From Xestospongia muta (Eukaryota > Porifera > Demospongiae > Haplosclerida > Petrosiidae): 64,000 nt of DNA. A model generated the notes under the pieces. The model had not been told where the DNA came from. It searched no databases and saw nothing but the letters and a program-made list of their open reading frames with translations. Numbering within the stretch: the stretch's first letter is position 1; each line of letters opens with the position of its first letter. The stretch is from positions 5,424,136 through 5,488,135 of the forward strand of contig OY848919.1 in NCBI GenBank assembly GCA_963693285.1, written 5' to 3'. Positions 33,446 to 45,834 of the stretch are shown in pieces. A program made the position numbers and the translations under genes.

Positions 33446-33452
33446 TATATAA
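33446..33452 (+). promoter_or_regulatory. TATA element of MALQ-type receptor
   Basis: TATATAA 45 nt before the ATG at 33491. The surrounding block (GGATGGTATATA) is unlike the MLQI-type promoter, so two promoter classes exist in the family. Confidence 0.5.
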
Positions 33453-36400
33453 GCAAACTGTCTGGATAATCTAAGTATTCTGTATTGAAAATGGCTCTAC
33501 AGACCACTACTTCGATGCTGTCTTTTCTTTCTCTATTACTCCTCAGTAGTTTTTGTAATGGAGACAGCAATAATACATATCGTGTTAACTCATCTTCAGA
33601 TTTAGAGCAGTACCTGTGTAACACAACATGGTCCTCTCAATACCTTGTATTCTTATTAAACAGTTCTATCAACTTCACAATTTCATCTGGTAAATTTTGT
33701 CGAGTTTCTTATGAGACTGGTAGAATTAAAATACGTAGTGATTCTTACACAGAGTCTGCTATTATAACATGTACTAATAATGATACACAGGATGCCATTC
33801 AACAACCTAAAAGAGGTCTAATTTTCTTCAATACTACAGTGATTCTACAGCAATTGCTATTCAAGAATTGTGGTACATATCTTACTACCATTCATGATAC
33901 TGTGATGACTGGCTACTTCAATAGTTCATCTCTGTATTACACTTCATCTCATGCTGCTGCCTTAGTCTTTGTTCATTGTCAGGTCAATATAACTCAAGTT
34001 AACATATACAATTCATATGGGTTTGCTATGATTGGTATAAATCTGAATGATTCTAGTATCAGTGAAGTTAATATATCTTATTCAACTCTTAGTACTAACC
34101 TATATCGTCATAATGAAGACAAAAGAAGGACAATTGGTTGTGGTGCTCTTCTGCATTTTATTGATCATCAACTAATGATGTATCCTACATATGTTACTGT
34201 CAATTATGCACATTTTAAAAATAACTTTGATTTGCATGAAGGCTATCCCTATACGACTGAGTTCTCTAATAATTACTTGAATATTGTTAATGCTGCTGGT
34301 CTAACTGTACTTTATACTCAAAAAACTTATTTTGCCAGTGTTACTATTAACAATACAGAATTTACATCTAATGTGGGAAGTTATAATTCACCAGGTGGTC
34401 TGCTTGTTCTTCATTACAACAGTTCTCTTAATACAAGCACAATTGTTGATAACTCTCTATTTTCTGACAATACTAATGGCCCTAATTCATTTTTGCATGG
34501 AGCAGCTCTTGGTTTATATTGGATTAAAGTAACAGAGTTATCTATGACTCAACCCCAATTAGTGTTAATTCAAAATACAAAGTTTATCAATCACATTGGT
34601 CATGGTCGTAATTATTTACCTACTGGTGTCATATATGTTAGTGTAACTGAACTAGACAAGATTGTTAATATACAAATTTATTTTAAAAAATGAAGCTTTG
34701 AAAATAACTTAGTACAGCAGACTGGAGCTTGTCTTTTATGTCTGTCTATGATAATGTTAAGAAGTTTGGAAAAATCTCAATTGTTCTTGAAGAAATTTAT
34801 GCAAGAAATAACTCTCAAAAATTAACTTTTTACCAGGATTCAACTGCAGGAATCTTCTCTTTTAGTAACGTAGCAAATATATCTATTACTGGAACATCAA
34901 CCTTCACTAATAACTATGGATCTGTAATTGATGCTCTCAACTCCAATGTTTATCTCTCTAAATATGCCAATGTGACTTTTAGCAACAATGTTGGATCCAG
35001 AGGTGCTGCTATTAAATTACTAGGTAATGGATATCTTTATTTTATTGGAGGAGCTATAGTTAACTTTACTAATAATCGAGCTCAGAAAATTGGTGGAGCA
35101 ATATATGCAAGTTCTGGTATAAAAAATAGCTTATTACTAAAAGAACAATGTGTGATACAATTAATTAATATCACAAAACAAAAGAGTATTTCATTTACGG
35201 GAAATGTAGAGTCGAAAATCAATGGACGGACAAATCTATTTTCGGACACTTTTTCTTCTAAAAACTTGAAGACAGCTTATTGCTTCTGTATAATATGGCT
35301 CTTGGTTATGCTCAATGAATACACTTTCCTTGCATAATTTCCTAACTAAACTCCGTGTCGTGAATGAGCTCCGTTTTTGGTGCTTGTACGGACTTAAATG
35401 TATTTGCGGACACGTGGTATGTTTTAGCGGACAACACAACCTGAAGTCTAAACGTGAGCTGGACTATTGTGGACACAATCAAACATGGTAATAGGTGATA
35501 ATGTATAGATGTCCAAGTGGGAGACTATGGGGAAGCTTGAATATGTTAATGGCTTGAGCTATATATGTGTTAGCAATATTTTAGTCAACCCTGGCCATTT
35601 TAGTGATTAGTAAATATATATATATGTCTGTAATAACAGAGTCAGTTCACTTTTTTAAGAATAAGAGTGTTGTACTGAGGCTTAATAGCTGCTTGACTTT
35701 ATGACTAACTTTACTGTAAGTAGGTAAACAAGTGATAGATACTTGAATTACAATAATCTGAATGAAATAAATTTTTAAATGATAATCAATTAACTACATG
35801 ACAATAATATTGTTTTTAATACTTTTGAGGAAAAAAAGGTCATCACATAAACTAAAATATGTCATAGACCATGCATTATACTGTAGGTACGATGTTATAG
35901 TCACAAGAATAGGAGAAAGGGTAGGCAGATAACATGTTAAAGTTACTAGTCATTATTTTGAAAGAGAGATGAGTTCTAATGAGTTGCTTATTCAAAATTC
36001 ATGATATGATCATAGGCTCTAAAAGTTTGTGGTATATAGGTATATCACATGTAGTCATTGGTGCAATGTACAGTCTTTGTTATAAGGTAGAGAAGAGATG
36101 TATACCTTCAAGCATACAAATAGACACATCTGCTTACTTATTGGTTTCATCTGGTCTTATTGAATCTTCAGAATGTAGTAGTCTACTACAATGAGCTAGA
36201 GTCTTTCTATCTTTGATACATAACTAGGAGTCTCTGTATCTTTGATATATACAAAACTATGACAATTAGTATAAGGTTGTGAAAACCCTTTTTACAAGTG
36301 ACTTATTGCAAACCACAATGTTTATGTGCTTTAAGTGGGTGCTGAGACAATTATTTGTTTGAAAACATAGTGCAGCCAAGTCCTTTTTTAAGTGCCCCCG

Positions 36401-36470
36401 ACATGAGTCTATTTTTCTTTGTTTATATATGATTTATTATGTTATAGTTGCATTTTCTTTAATAGCCTAG

Positions 36471-39400
36471 GTTATCTGAAGGAAAAAAGCCAAGGGATAG
36501 GCACTACAAGCGGTGGAGTGAGACCCAGTTACGTAAAGCAGCAAAGGATGTAGCTAAAGGACGATTTACTCTTAGAAAAACTGCTGAAATGTATAATGTG
36601 CCAAAGTCAACATTATGGGATCGAGTGTCTGGTAATGTCTCTTTTGGTGCTCATAGTGGACCTCCTAGATACTTAAATGACATTGAAGAAGAAGAACTAG
36701 TAACATTTTTGGTAGGCTCAGCTAAAATTGGCTTTGCTCGCACAAAGGAACAAGTTCTTTGTATTGTCAGAGCAGCACTAGCAAAGAAACGTCAATGTGA
36801 AGTTGAAGATGTCAATGTCACCACTGGTTGGTGGGGCTCATTTGTGAAGCGGCATCCAAAGCTACGATTAAGATGTGGATCCAAACTAGCATATTGTAGA
36901 GCTATTGCAGCTAACCCAGATGTCATAAATCGTTATTTTGACTTGCTTGAAGAAACATTGAAGTCTAATAATTTGCTTGAATCACCAATGTTGATTTTTA
37001 ACTGTGATGAGAGTGGGTTCTCATTGCAACATAAACCTGGCAAAATAATTGGAGTACAAGGTCAGAGAGATATATCCTGTATTACTAGTAGTGATAAAGC
37101 CCAAATTACTGTTTTGTCAGCATGCAGTGCTTCTGGTTACCTTTTGCCTCCTATGATAATTTTTGATCGGAAAAAACTCAAACCTAATTTCACAACAGGA
37201 GAAATCCCAGGTACTGCATATGGGTTGTCTAAAAATGGATGGATAGATTCCAAATTGTTTCAGGAATGGTTTACTAATCACTTCTTACTTCACATTCCTC
37301 CACAGCGACCCATCTTGTTACTCCTGGATGGACATTCTTCACATTACCAACCTCAATTGATCAGGACAGCTGCTGCAAATCAGATCATCTTATTTTGCTT
37401 GCCACCTCATACAACTCATTTGTGTCAACCACTGGACAGGTCATGTTTTAGCCCCTTAAAAAAGGCATACATTAATGAATGTCATCTCTACATGTCCTGT
37501 AATCCTGGAATAGCCGTTAATAGATTTAATTTTACCGAAATTTTTAGTCGAGCCTGGACAAAGGCAATGACACCAGCCAATATTGTTGCTGGGTTTAGAT
37601 CCACTGGTATATACCCCCTCAACAGATATGCAGTATTACGTTACTTACAACTTGAGAAGGATGGGAAAATAGATATGATAGCCTCCAAGATGGGACTGTT
37701 TCTTCCTCTGTATAGCCCATCCAAGTCTCATCCTTGTACCTGTACTTCCGATAGTGAAAGCATTGATTATTATGAAGAAAACACTTGTAGTGAAGACAGT
37801 ACCTGTGGTTACTATGGTAAATTTTCTGAAGATGAAGATTACATTACAAAAGTTCAGCCATCTATTCTTCATAATTTTCTTACTTTACCTCAGCTACCAA
37901 ATAATGAGAAGAAAACAAACCACAGTGCTCGTGTTTTAACAAGTTCTGAAAATCTTAAGTTGATAAGAGAAAAAGAAATTAAGAAAGCAGATGAATCAAA
38001 AGCAAAAGATCTTAGAAAGCAACAACGAGAAAAGAAGGCAATGGAACGAGAACAAAAAAAGAAGGAAGTAGAGGAGAGAAAACTTAAAAGAGCAGTTGAA
38101 AAAGCTGAGAAAGAGAGACAAAAAAAATTAAAAAAAGAAAGTGAAAAGAGTACATCAAAATTTGAATTTACAGGAGAAGAGCACAGTCGGTTTTGTAGGA
38201 GGTATGAGAATGGTTATGATCTACCTGACATCAGATACGAAAAATGGAAAAAACTATTCCATCCTGAAGAATTATCTTTAGACACTACAGCATGTAAATC
38301 CAGTGGTGGAGACATTGGTCTCAGTGAAGTGGATGAGAATAGTAAGTCATACAGCCTTAGGTTAATTATACTTTGAATTAATGGCTTGCTATTTTAGAAA
38401 GTACACTAGAACAGTCACCCAAAAATTCTCAAATTTCCGGTATGTGTAGTGTTTATATATGAAGTATTTTGAGTTAATTATCTTTGTTACAGGGAGGAAG
38501 AGATGTACCAGAAGTGCTAGCAAGAGAAGTGAAGAAGAGACAAGACTCAGTGAATTTGACAAGAATAGACTCAGCGATAATGGTATGTGATATTATATTA
38601 TAATTTACCCTAGATTAGTGGCTTGCCATTTTAGAAAGTACACTAGAACAGTTAAAGACATTACCCAAAAATTCTCAAATTTCCAGTATGTGTAGTGTTT
38701 ATATATTGAAATATTTTTGAGTTAATTATCTTTGTTACAGGGAGGAAGAGATGTACCAGAAATGCTAGCAAGAGAAGTGAAGAAGAGACAGGACTCAGTG
38801 AATTTGACAAGAATGTACTCAGTGATAATGGTATGTGATATTATATTATAAATTACCCTAGATTAGTGGCTTGCCATTTTAGAAAGTACACTAGAACAGT
38901 CAAAGACATTGCCCAAAAATTCTCAAATTTCCAGTATGTGTAGTGTTTATATATTGAAGTATTTTTGAGTTAATTATCTTTGTTACAGGGAGGAAGAGAT
39001 GTACCAGAAGTGCTAGCAAGAGAAGTGAAGAAGAGACAAGACTCAATGAATTTGACAAGAATGGACTCAGCGATAATGGTATGTGATATTATATTATAAT
39101 TTACCCTAGATTAGTGGCTTGCCATTTTAGAAAGTACACTAGAACAGTCAAAGACATTGCCCAAAAATTCTCAAATTTCCAGTATGTGTAGTGTTTATAT
39201 ATTGAAGTATTTTTGAGTTAATTATCTTTGTTACAGGGAGGAAGAGATGTATCAGAAATGCTAGCAAAAGAAGTGAAGAAGAGACAGGACTCAGTGAATT
39301 TGACAAGAATGGACTCAGCGATAATGGTATGTGATATTATATTATAATTTACCCTAGATTAGTGGCTTGCCATTTTAGAAAGTACACTAGAACAGTCAAA

Positions 39401-40364
39401 GACAATACCCAAAAATTCTCAAATTTCCAGTATGTGTAGTGTTTATATATTGAAGTATTTTTGAGTTAATTATCTTTGTTACAGGGAGGAAGAGATGTAC
39501 CAGAAATGCTAGCAAAAGAAGTGAAGAAGAGACAGGACTCAGTGAATTTGACAAGAATGGACTCAGTGATAATGGTATGTGATATTATATTATAATTTAC
39601 CCTAGATTAGTGGCCTGCCATTTAGAAAGTACACTAGAACAGTCAAAGACATTGCCCAAAAATTCTCAAATTTCCAGTATGTGTAGTGTTTATATATTGA
39701 AGTATTTTTGAGTTAATTATCTTTGTTACAGGGAGAAAGAGATGTACCAGAAATGCTAGCAAGAGAAGTGAAGAAGAGACAGGACTCAGTGAATTTGACA
39801 AGAATGGACTCAGCGATAATGGTATGTGATATTATATTATAATTTACCCTAGATTAGTGGCTTGCCATTTTAGAAAGTACACTAGAACAGTCAAAGACAT
39901 TACCCAAAAATTCTCAAATTTCCAGTATGTGTAGTGTTTATATATTGAAGTATTTTTGAGTTAATTATCTTTGTTACAGGGAGGAAGAGATGTACCAGAA
40001 ATGCTAGCAAAAGAAGTGAAGAAGAGACAGGACTCACTGAATTTGACAAGAATGGACTCAGTGATAATGGTATGTGATATTATATTATAATTTACCCTAG
40101 ATTAGTGGCTCGGCATTTTAGAAAGTGCACTAGAACAGTCAAAGAATAACCTGACAACCATTATGAAATATTCACAATATAATAATACAATTCATGTATT
40201 TTATTACAGAAAAACTATCAGCATGTTCTAATAATTTATGTTTTCACACTAAGGCGACTAATTGGGTGGAATATGAAAAATGCTTCCATTGGTACCACAT
40301 GGTATGTGTTGGGATCAAGAAAGAAAAATCACTAAATTTTGTTTGTTTTATGTGTGACATGTAA
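36471..40364 (+). CDS. DDE transposase with HTH domains, seven-exon repeat region and PHD-like C-terminus
   Basis: Exons 36471-38341, seven exons of 90 nt between 38493 and 40069, and 40210-40364. All introns are GT-AG and phase 1, giving a continuous frame of at least 845 residues from M at 36589. A further 39 codons precede that Met after a splice acceptor at 36470, so the true start lies in an unseen upstream exon. Domains: psq-type HTH (RWSETQLRKAAKDVAKGRF ... VPKSTLWDRV), CENP-B/Tc5 HTH (ending WWGSFVKRHPKLRLR), and a DDE_1 catalytic core with D140 (FNCDESGF), D247 (LLLDGHSSH) and D283 (PLDRSCF). A Lys/Glu-rich coiled coil spans about 460-530. The last exon is PHD-like (YEKCFHWYHMVCVGI, VCFMC). 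The catalytic triad is complete, so the protein may be active. Confidence 0.85.
38493..40069 (+). repeat. seven-copy 248-bp tandem exon-intron array
   Basis: Exons at 38493-38582, 38741-38830, 38989-39078, 39237-39326, 39485-39574, 39732-39821 and 39980-40069. Each is exactly 90 nt, phase 1-1, with a TTGTTACAG acceptor and an AATG/GTATGTG donor. Spacing is 248, 248, 248, 248, 247 and 248 bp. Each encodes 30 residues such as RKRCTRNASKRSEEET followed by GLSEFDKNGLSDN. Exons and introns are almost equally identical, so amplification is recent. The end of the preceding large exon (GLSEVDENS) and its intron are a diverged version of the unit, suggesting where the array grew from. Any number of units can be skipped without breaking the frame. 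Confidence 0.95.
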
Positions 40365-42953
40365 TAGTTAACTACTAGACTTTTTTGTAGTAAAATTAAT
40401 ATCTTCATGCATAGTGTTTGTGATTGTCATTTGAGTTAATAATTAACAAACAGTTATCACCTACTTTAAAAAAGGATTTCTCTTAAATGTCCGTTTATTC
40501 GTCAATGAGTTTATGTTTTCAAAGAGATGTATATTCAGAACTGCTTGTAGATATTTCTCCAAATTTTGACAGTTAATTCCTAACATATTATATAATGTTT
40601 AAAAGCAGAGAAAACGTTCAAGCTATAATTGTTATCAAGATATGGTCATCGTTCGAATCTACATAAGAATGTCCGTTTAATCATTATCTCGAGTGTACAG
40701 AATATATGCTTGTACATTGTGCAAAGAGATTTCTTTTTCAGTATATTTTTTGCAATAACTATATGACAGATTGGGGCACTCGAAGCTGGTGTCGGAAGTC
40801 AGATTTGAACGCTTTGTGTATTTAAAAACAGTAAAAACACCAACGTGTCCGATCATTGAGCCACGCCTCTAGCTGTCCGTGCTGGTAATTTAATATACGC
40901 TTATCCACTCTTTTCATGTCGAGTCAGGCAAAAACTTTATAATAATACAGAATTACTAGATTTTTACGAAAACCACTTTCATTTCATTGATAACAAGGAA
41001 GTATTTGAACTGTATACTATATCAACTTCAGCTTCAAAATTAACTTTGTGTTATCCTAATGGTACACACAGAAATTCTATCAATTCTTTTAACACCTATC
41101 CAGGTCAGAAGATCAAGATCTACATGGCATCTATTGATGCTCTAAACAGAAATGTCTATTCATCTGTAGCAGTTAACCTTGATAAAGAAAATGAACTAAA
41201 TCAGTACATAAAAGAACAAGTAATAATTGAAGGTGATAACTGCACTTCATTTGGAGTTAGACTATATATCATAGAAAATATTGAAAGAAAGTTAGTATTT
41301 TCTCTACCTACTTTTTCAGCTGCTCTAGTTGTCAACATTATAGTACAACATTGCCCTTTAGGTTTTATTTGGCACAATGAAAAACATCAATGTGTGTGCT
41401 CACCAGCTTTTTATAACAAAGATTTTTATTTGGTTTCTGGATATAAGGCTGATTGTGACATCGATTATCTGTCAATAGTAAGACCCAATTTGTATGTCAA
41501 TACCTGGGCTGGTAATATGAATATGTCCACACACTTTGGTGTCTCAATTCAATGTCCACTTGGCTATTGTAATGGTAATGGAGCCTTTTTTTGCAGTAAT
41601 CAAACTGGTATATATATTTCAAAGAATAATACTTGTGAAACTCATGACTCATTGTGTTTACATCATCGTGTAGGACCATTGTGTGGTAGTTGTAATAGGC
41701 TTAAAGAAGATCAAAAACTAAGTGTGGTATTTGGTTCTACAGAATGTAGACAATGTAGTAACTGGTGGTTGTGGACACTGGTCCTCTATGCAGTAGCTGG
41801 TCCTCTTCTCATTTACCTGTTATTTGCTCTCAGACTTACATTAACAACGGGTACATTCAATGGAATTATATTCTATGCTCAAGCTGCTAATGTGGGAATA
41901 CTAGATATGTTGACTATTTACAATGGGAACAATGGAGTTTTGAAAAATATCTTAATTGTTTTACTTTCGTTTCTAAACCTTGGACTTGGATTTCCTCTAT
42001 GTTTTTACAATGGAATGACAGAGTTATTGAAAGCTGGCCTCAATTTACTGTTCCCACTTTATTTACTGACAATAGTTGTTGTTCTCATTATTTTCAGCCG
42101 TATTTCTCTAAAGCTTTCCAATAGAATAGCTGACTCCTCAGTTCAAGTACTAGTTACTGTTGTACACCTCTCCTTTGGACGACTATTAGGTGCAATTATC
42201 AATACCTTTACACCAGCTAAAGTCTTTACTTCAGAGCAGATATATCATGTATGGTATTGGGATGGGTCTGTTGAATATGGTAGTAAAGGACATATTACTC
42301 TCATGATAATCACATCATTGGTAGTATTACCTCTCCTCTTACCCTATGTTCTCCTTCTCCTCTTTGCTAAATCTTTCAGACATTGGACATGTGCCAATGA
42401 ATACACAAGACCAATACTTGAAGCTATCCATGCTCCATATAAGAATGATAAGCAGTACTGGTTTGTAGCTCGCCTCTTACTTCTTATTATGATGTATCTA
42501 CTGTACAGTATTGAACCTTATCAACATACCATTTATATTGCCATTGCCTCAATATTGGTCTTCTTCATATTTGGTCAAGCTATGTTTAGACCTTATAAGA
42601 GTAAATTTATTAACTTTTCAGATTGTTGGCTCCTTTTTAATCTTGTCTACATATATTATACAATGCAGCATTTAGAAATAACAGTTTATAGTATATTAGC
42701 TATCTTTCTGTTCTTCGTGACCTTTATTGTTGTACTGGTCTATCATTTGCTGTTTATTACTGGACAACTAAAGAGAATAGAAAGAAAAGTCAATGACATT
42801 TGTACAAATATCTATCAATATTTGTCACATTCTAATCATAACTATCACTACCGTGGTAACCAAAGATCTCATCGTTTACCATTACAAGATGCTAATGATT
42901 CCTTTTATAACTCATGTGATAACTTCAGAGAACCAATGTTGGACTCAAACTAA

Positions 42954-43337
42954 AATACACAAAATATTTTTAATATTTAATGACCAGTGCCTTGCACTCT
43001 GGTTAATGTTGCTTATAATTTTTTTGTTATTGTAATTATTAATATTGTTGTGTGTTAATCATATAATAATCCAATTTGGTTGTTATATACATGTTTTACT
43101 GTTATTGACCTTAATTTTTAATAAGTTGTTTAGTAATAATATACTTATATTAGTGTCATCAAGGGATACTGATAACTACATCAAATTGTTAATATTATAT
43201 TGTTGTTGAGTAAGTGACTATATATTATCCAATTATGTACATTATTTGCTATTTATTAAGATTTATGTTTGATTGAGAGTCAGGAAGGAAGCATGGACAA
43301 TTCAATTGGGACATAATTTCCGCTTTTGCTTGAAACT
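42954..43337. other. receptor 3' flank
   Basis: Aligns with 23207-23590, the 3' flank of receptor 1. It is cut at about 43337, where a receptor tail fragment begins. Confidence 0.6.
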
Positions 43338-43480
43338 TCAGTCAGTATTTGTCACACATCAATCATAAATACAACAATTATGGTAACCAAGCATCTCATC
43401 ATTTACCATTACAAGATGCTAATGATTCCTTTTATGAGTCATGTCATAACTACAGAGAGCCAATGTTGGGCTCATATTAA
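43338..43480 (+). pseudogene. receptor cytosolic-tail fragment
   Basis: Encodes only the last ~46 residues of a receptor (SQYLSHINHKYNNYG, then DSFYESCHNYREPMLG), matching 54437-54579. It starts at a duplication junction near CAGTCAG. Confidence 0.75.
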
Positions 43481-44489
43481 TAAGTATCTTTACTTTTGTT
43501 GTGTTCACTGTAGGTTAGATGTCTGCTCTGTTTGCTTTGTTAGTTCTCATATATACTATCTTAGTATTAATTACACAACTTTAATATAAAATATTTCTTA
43601 CTTTATACTTTTGTATATAATGTTTGCTATTTGCTGAGCATAATAATATATTATCTATGAAGATAATTATAGTATGTAAACAAAAGTACATATAGGGTTT
43701 TGCAGACTTGTTAATTAATGTACAATACAATAAATTTTACCTATTCATTTTGATAAAGACAGATTATTTATGGTGTCAAAACATTTTCTAGATATGTATA
43801 TTGTATTAAACAGGTACTATAGATAATGTAATTATCTAGACTTATGCAATCTTTTGAATCTGCCTATAATTTAGAGAGATTTACAAGCTCAAATTTAACA
43901 TGAATAGAATTTGATATGAAGAGTGTTTATTAGCAGATATGCATTAAATAAAAGAAAACCATTCATATGTGGAAATATTAAGATGAGCCCAGTAATAAAT
44001 CTCTATTATTAGGTAGATTAGATGGATGGATGCATTATTTAATGAATTGATTAATCATCATTGATAACATGTGATCTTTACAAACCAATTAATGTCTTTC
44101 ACTTTCAAAAGAGCAGCTGACTTAGCATGTAGCTGTATATGTACACCTCTTCTATTGTCCCCTACTCTTCATTTCCTGTGCTTAGTTAAAATATCATATC
44201 CATTTATATACTTACACATGTTTCTATTAGTTGATAGATAATTGTGTCTTTTACTGAACACAATAGCTTTATATGTAGTCAAACTTTATAACATAAAAAC
44301 ATATAACATAAAAATATGTGACACATTGGAATAGTATGTAATATTACCTTACATTTCTACAATTCATTAATTATTAGTTTTGTAATAGTTTGTTTTAAAC
44401 TATATTTGTAGATCAAAGTTATCATCCATTGTTACAATATAACTAAGGTGACAGGTATTACAATATGACATAGAGTTATTAAGTGACAT

Positions 44490-45505
44490 AAATGAATGAG
44501 ATATAGAAAGCTGGTATCACTTAACTACTGGTGGCATTTTTATTTGTTGTCAATATTTGTTATCCTCATCATCTTCAGTTTTTTACTAAGGTTTTCCAAT
44601 AAAATAGTTGACTCTTCAGTCAAGTACTAGTTATTGTTGTAAACCTCTCCTTTGGACAGCTATTAGGTGCAATTATCAATTCCTTTAAACCAGATAAAGC
44701 TTTTATTTAAAAAAAGACATATCATGTATGGAATTGTGATGGGTATGTGTAATATGGTAGTAAAGGAAATATTAATCTCATGATATTCACATCATTGCTT
44801 GTCTTCCCTCTGATATCTTTTGAACTCTTTGCATGAACCCTTTAAAACTTAGGTTTTGTTTGTAATTATGTAGTTAGTTACTACCTCACTGTAAATTTGT
44901 GCTAGTATGTGTTAATAGTTTTGTCCTTAGTTCTTTTCTTTATTGTTCTTGTATAAATAGGATTTAGTTTCTCTGTCATTTGTTTCATTTTTAAAAATTA
45001 TTTCAACTTAACCAAACACTACATTTCCCTTCCTTTATCCTATGTTCTCCTCTTTCACTTTGTTAAACCTAACATACATTGGAGATTGAAATATTTGAAG
45101 CTGTTCATGCTCCATTGTAAGAATGATAAGCAGTATTGGTTCATAATCTGCCTCTTACTGCTTATTATGATGGTATCTACTGTACAGTATTGAACCTTAT
45201 CAACATACCATTTATATTGTCATTGCCTCAATATTGGTCTTCTTCATATTTGGTCAAGCTATGTTCAGATCTTATAAGTTTAAATTTATTAACTTTTTAG
45301 ATTGTTGGCTCCTTTTCAATCTTATCTACATATACTTTACAATGCTGTATATAGAAATAACAGTTTATAATATATTACCTATTTCCTCTTCTTCCATGAC
45401 CTTTTTTGTTGTACTGGTTTACTCATCTTTTACCATTACAAGATGCTAATGATTCCTTTTATAACTCATGTGATAACTTCAGAGAACCAATGGGCTCAAA
45501 CTAAG
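44490..45505 (+). pseudogene. receptor membrane-domain pseudogene with an insert
   Basis: Pieces of the C1 membrane domain: an LSIFVILIIFSFL-like segment, the FGQLLGAIINSF segment, a WDGYV loop, FFIFGQAMFRSYK, the DCWLLFNLIYIYFTM segment and a tail ending REPMG. Stops and frameshifts are frequent. About 235 bp of unrelated sequence (44790-45025) interrupt it after the string CTTCCCT. Sister copy at 55880-57119. Confidence 0.75.
44790..45025. other. ~235-bp insertion of unknown origin
   Basis: Absent from the related C-terminal fragment at 53930-53960, where CTTCCCT continues directly into receptor sequence. It is present, and locally duplicated, in the sister pseudogene at about 56170-56650. 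No inverted termini or coding capacity were seen; CCCTTCC at its 3' side may be a remnant of a target duplication. Confidence 0.4.
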
Positions 45506-45834
45506 GTACAAAAAATGTTTTTTTAATATTCAATGACCAGTGTCTTGCATTGCACTCTGGTTGTTTATATTGTATTTTTTGTTATTGTAATTATTAATAT
45601 TGTTTTGTGTTAATTATATATTAAATTCAATTTTGTTGTCTTATACATGTTTTATTGTTGTTTACCTTCATTTTGATAAGTTGTTTAGTCATATAATATA
45701 CTTATATTAACGTCATCATGGGATACTGCATGACAACTACATCAAATTGTTAATATATTATTGTTGAGTAGGTGACTATACATTATCCAATTGCTATATA
45801 TTTATAGAGATAGAGTGGAAATAGTAAACTGAGA

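Larger units (their letters stand above)
35226..40880 (+). mobile_element. pogo/Tigger/Jerky-like DNA transposon inserted in a receptor gene
   Basis: About 5,655 bp that interrupt the receptor exactly where the paralogues at 19424 and 49655 are continuous (GAAATGTAG...GCTGGTAAT). The ends are ACGGACA at the left and TGTCCGT at the right (short inverted termini), and extra CGGACA motifs lie just inside each end in opposite orientation: 35242, 35409 and 35429 at the left; 40488, 40668 and 40844 at the right. Such subterminal motifs are typical transposase-binding sites. The interior carries one multi-exon transposase gene. No clean target duplication was seen, and the left flank (about 35210-35225) differs from host paralogues, so the exact left boundary is uncertain. 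35233-36470 and 40365-40873 are non-coding. Confidence 0.85.
33491..42953 (+). pseudogene. MALQ-type, type-A receptor interrupted by a 5.65-kb transposon
   Basis: The N-terminus has a distinct signal peptide (MALQTTTSMLSFLSLLLLSS). From about residue 140 it merges with type-A ectodomain, nearly identical to the gene at 19424. Lesions: a Cys codon changed to TGA at 34691-34693 (in FKNCSF), a one-base deletion near 34735, and a transposon inserted between about 35225 and 40881. After the element the frame is open again for about 690 codons (40881-42953): the rest of the ectodomain, the Cys-rich block, ten membrane segments and the tail DSFYNSCDNFREPML, about 95% like the 19424 protein by eye. 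A short host stretch at the insertion point is altered. The intact 3' half suggests recent death, or repair by conversion from a neighbour. Confidence 0.85.

Noticed and set aside
35210..35225. Possible 8-bp target-site duplication at the left end of the large transposon
   Set aside because: ATCAATG of the host appears here but does not recur at the right end, and neighbouring bases differ from all paralogues, so no duplication can be claimed.
35979..36194. 71-codon frame inside the left part of the transposon, considered as the missing 5' exon of the transposase
   Set aside because: It has no suitable donor leading to the acceptor at 36470 in the right phase and does not read like an HTH extension; the true first exon was not found.
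38493..40069. Regularly spaced near-identical units considered as a CRISPR array or satellite
   Set aside because: The unit is 248 bp with a 90-nt exon, conserved splice signals and a preserved reading frame; spacers are not unique. It is an exon array in a eukaryotic transposon.
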